A stretch of 6,635 bases of DNA from an uncultured Opitutia bacterium (lineage in GTDB: Bacteria > Verrucomicrobiota > Verrucomicrobiia > Opitutales > UBA953). The translations under genes were made by a program, and so were the position numbers. The notes below the pieces were generated by a model. It did not search any database. It was not told where the DNA came from and saw nothing but the letters and a program-made list of their open reading frames with translations. This document shows, piece after piece, positions 5,852 to 6,635 of this stretch; position 1 is the first letter of the stretch; the number at the start of each line of letters is the position of its first letter. The stretch lies in NCBI GenBank assembly GCA_903895475.1, contig CAITUF010000121.1, positions 1-6,635 on the forward strand. The letters run 5' to 3'.

Positions 5852-6635
5852 CGCAGTTTGGCGGGAATGGTCCAGCGCGTGCAGGCGGGCGTGCGGACGC
5901 CTGGCCGCGTTTCGCCACTGATGGTCACGAGGTCATCGCCGAGTCGGAGCAAGGGAGCCGTGGCCACGGGGTGGGGCCATTGGTCGACGACTTGAACTTC
6001 CAGCGTTTCCGTATCAATGGCCAGCACCTGCGTGCTTTGGCCGGGGTGCGTCGCTGGCGGTTTACCGTAGTGTTTACCATCATCGCCGCCGACGAAGAAG
6101 AGGTGATTCCCAGCGGCGACGCCCGGGCCCGCACTCGCGGCGAGCGGGGTGGGCAGGGCGTGGAATTTGGTGCCTTGGCCATTGGGTTTATTATAGGTGA
6201 GCGCATCGCGGTAGTCGCGCAGCGGTTTGCCTTGGTCAGCGCTCAACGCACAGCCGCCCGCCCAGAGGACAACGCCATTTTCATCGGCGCCGACCAGCGG
6301 GAGGATTCGGGCAAATTCTTCTTTGTCGTCGGTCGACTTCCAGCCGTCTTGCGGCCGCGCCAAGTCGAGCACGGTCATTGTTGCAAGCGCGGCGGTCGAG
6401 GTGGGTTGCGGCGTGCCTCCGCTAATGATTAAGCGCGACCCGACGCTCAGGCAGCCGGCGTAGGCGCGGGGCTCGCGGAGGGGAGTGGTCAGCGGGGTAC
6501 ATTGACCGTCGGCCTTCACGAGGAGCACCGCGGTGAGGTGGCCGTCCGCGTTGCACCCGCCCGCGATGACGAGGCCATCACGCGTGGGCGTCGCGGCAAA
6601 CGCCGCGTAGGCGGTGGGCGTGGGGAGCTGTCCGA
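5848..6635 (-). CDS. nanM: Kelch-repeat N-acetylneuraminate mutarotase (NanM-like), C-terminal 261 residues
   Basis: This is the partial C-terminal portion of a Kelch beta-propeller; the frame is open through the right edge, so the true start and any signal peptide are not visible. Gly-Gly blade doublets are encoded at about 6556-6561, 6415-6420, 6253-6258 and 6085-6090, with a related Ser-Gly-Glu at 5911-5919. The spacing of 47-58 codons is regular, as in a six-bladed Kelch propeller. The C-terminal SGETRPGVRTP motif (about 5887-5919) places Glu (5911-5913) and Arg (5893-5895) six residues apart, matching the catalytic Glu209/Arg215 pair of E. coli NanM (from memory, G-E-A-K-P-G-L-R). The role is to speed alpha-to-beta conversion of freed Neu5Ac, normally in the periplasm, before uptake. 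Another Kelch function is possible, but the motif and the sialidase-lyase operon make NanM the best call. It is the first visible operon gene and is coupled to the transporter by ATGA. Confidence 0.85.
   Translation of the reverse strand, partial: GQLPTPTAYAAFAATPTRDGLVIAGGCNADGHLTAVLLVKADGQCTPLTTPLREPRAYAGCLSVGSRLIISGGTPQPTSTAALATMTVLDLARPQDGWKSTDDKEEFARILPLVGADENGVVLWAGGCALSADQGKPLRDYRDALTYNKPNGQGTKFHALPTPLAASAGPGVAAGNHLFFVGGDDGKHYGKPPATHPGQSTQVLAIDTETLEVQVVDQWPHPVATAPLLRLGDDLVTISGETRPGVRTPACTRWTIPAKLR

Larger units (their letters stand above)
1071..6635 (-). other. Sialic-acid utilisation operon (five genes, 5' end off the window)
   Basis: Five minus-strand genes in the order mutarotase, transporter, lyase, sialidase, esterase are joined by a 4-base ATGA overlap (5848-5851), a 10-base gap (4603-4612), a 13-base overlap (3688-3700) and a 4-base GTGA overlap (2585-2588). 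There is no room for an internal terminator between them, so one transcript is very likely. The promoter and any regulator gene must lie beyond 6635, or the operon starts with more genes there. No intrinsic terminator is visible after the esterase stop at 1071, where transcription would run antisense into the membrane-protein gene. Confidence 0.85.

Noticed and set aside
5848..6528. GTG at 6528 as the start of the mutarotase gene
   Set aside because: The frame stays open to the window edge and the upstream residues encode another Kelch blade with a Gly-Gly doublet, so the gene is truncated by the window and not by a start.

Overview
This window is a sialic-acid (N-acetylneuraminate, Neu5Ac) scavenging locus. 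It is almost wholly coding, GC-rich bacterial DNA. Five genes on the minus strand form one compact operon, read from the right edge towards position 1071. In transcription order they are a NanM-type Kelch mutarotase (start beyond the window), an MFS transporter, an N-acetylneuraminate lyase, an exo-sialidase and a sialate O-acetylesterase-type SGNH hydrolase. On the plus strand, facing the operon, are the end of an N-acylglucosamine 2-epimerase (AGE/RnBP) gene and an unrecognised membrane protein with a zinc ribbon.

Layout: 1-366 (+) epimerase C-terminus; 371-1087 (+) zinc-ribbon/two-helix membrane protein; 1071-2588 (-) esterase; 2585-3700 (-) sialidase; 3688-4602 (-) lyase; 4613-5851 (-) MFS carrier; 5848-6635 (-) partial mutarotase. 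No stretch over 300 bases lacks a gene, and the longest gap is 10 bases. The operon genes are linked by a 4-base ATGA overlap, a 10-base gap, a 13-base overlap and a 4-base GTGA overlap. The two convergent gene sets overlap tail to tail by 17 bases. The operon promoter lies off the right edge and the promoter of the plus-strand pair off the left edge.

Inferred pathway: the exported sialidase frees alpha-Neu5Ac from glycans and the exported esterase removes O-acetyl groups. The mutarotase speeds conversion to the beta anomer and the MFS protein carries the sugar across the inner membrane. The lyase splits it to N-acetylmannosamine (ManNAc) and pyruvate, and the epimerase turns ManNAc into GlcNAc. 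GlcNAc kinase, deacetylase and deaminase genes are not in the window. This is the lyase/AGE-epimerase/NanM version of the pathway known from Bacteroidota rather than the NanK/NanE version of E. coli.

Organism: exported proteins with signal peptides, few Shine-Dalgarno sites, high GC and a SASA-type esterase beside a sialidase suggest a Gram-negative glycan degrader, perhaps of the Planctomycetota-Verrucomicrobiota group. This is a low-confidence inference without a phylogenetic marker. The individual enzyme families are known. The least explained element is the zinc-ribbon membrane protein at 371-1087.
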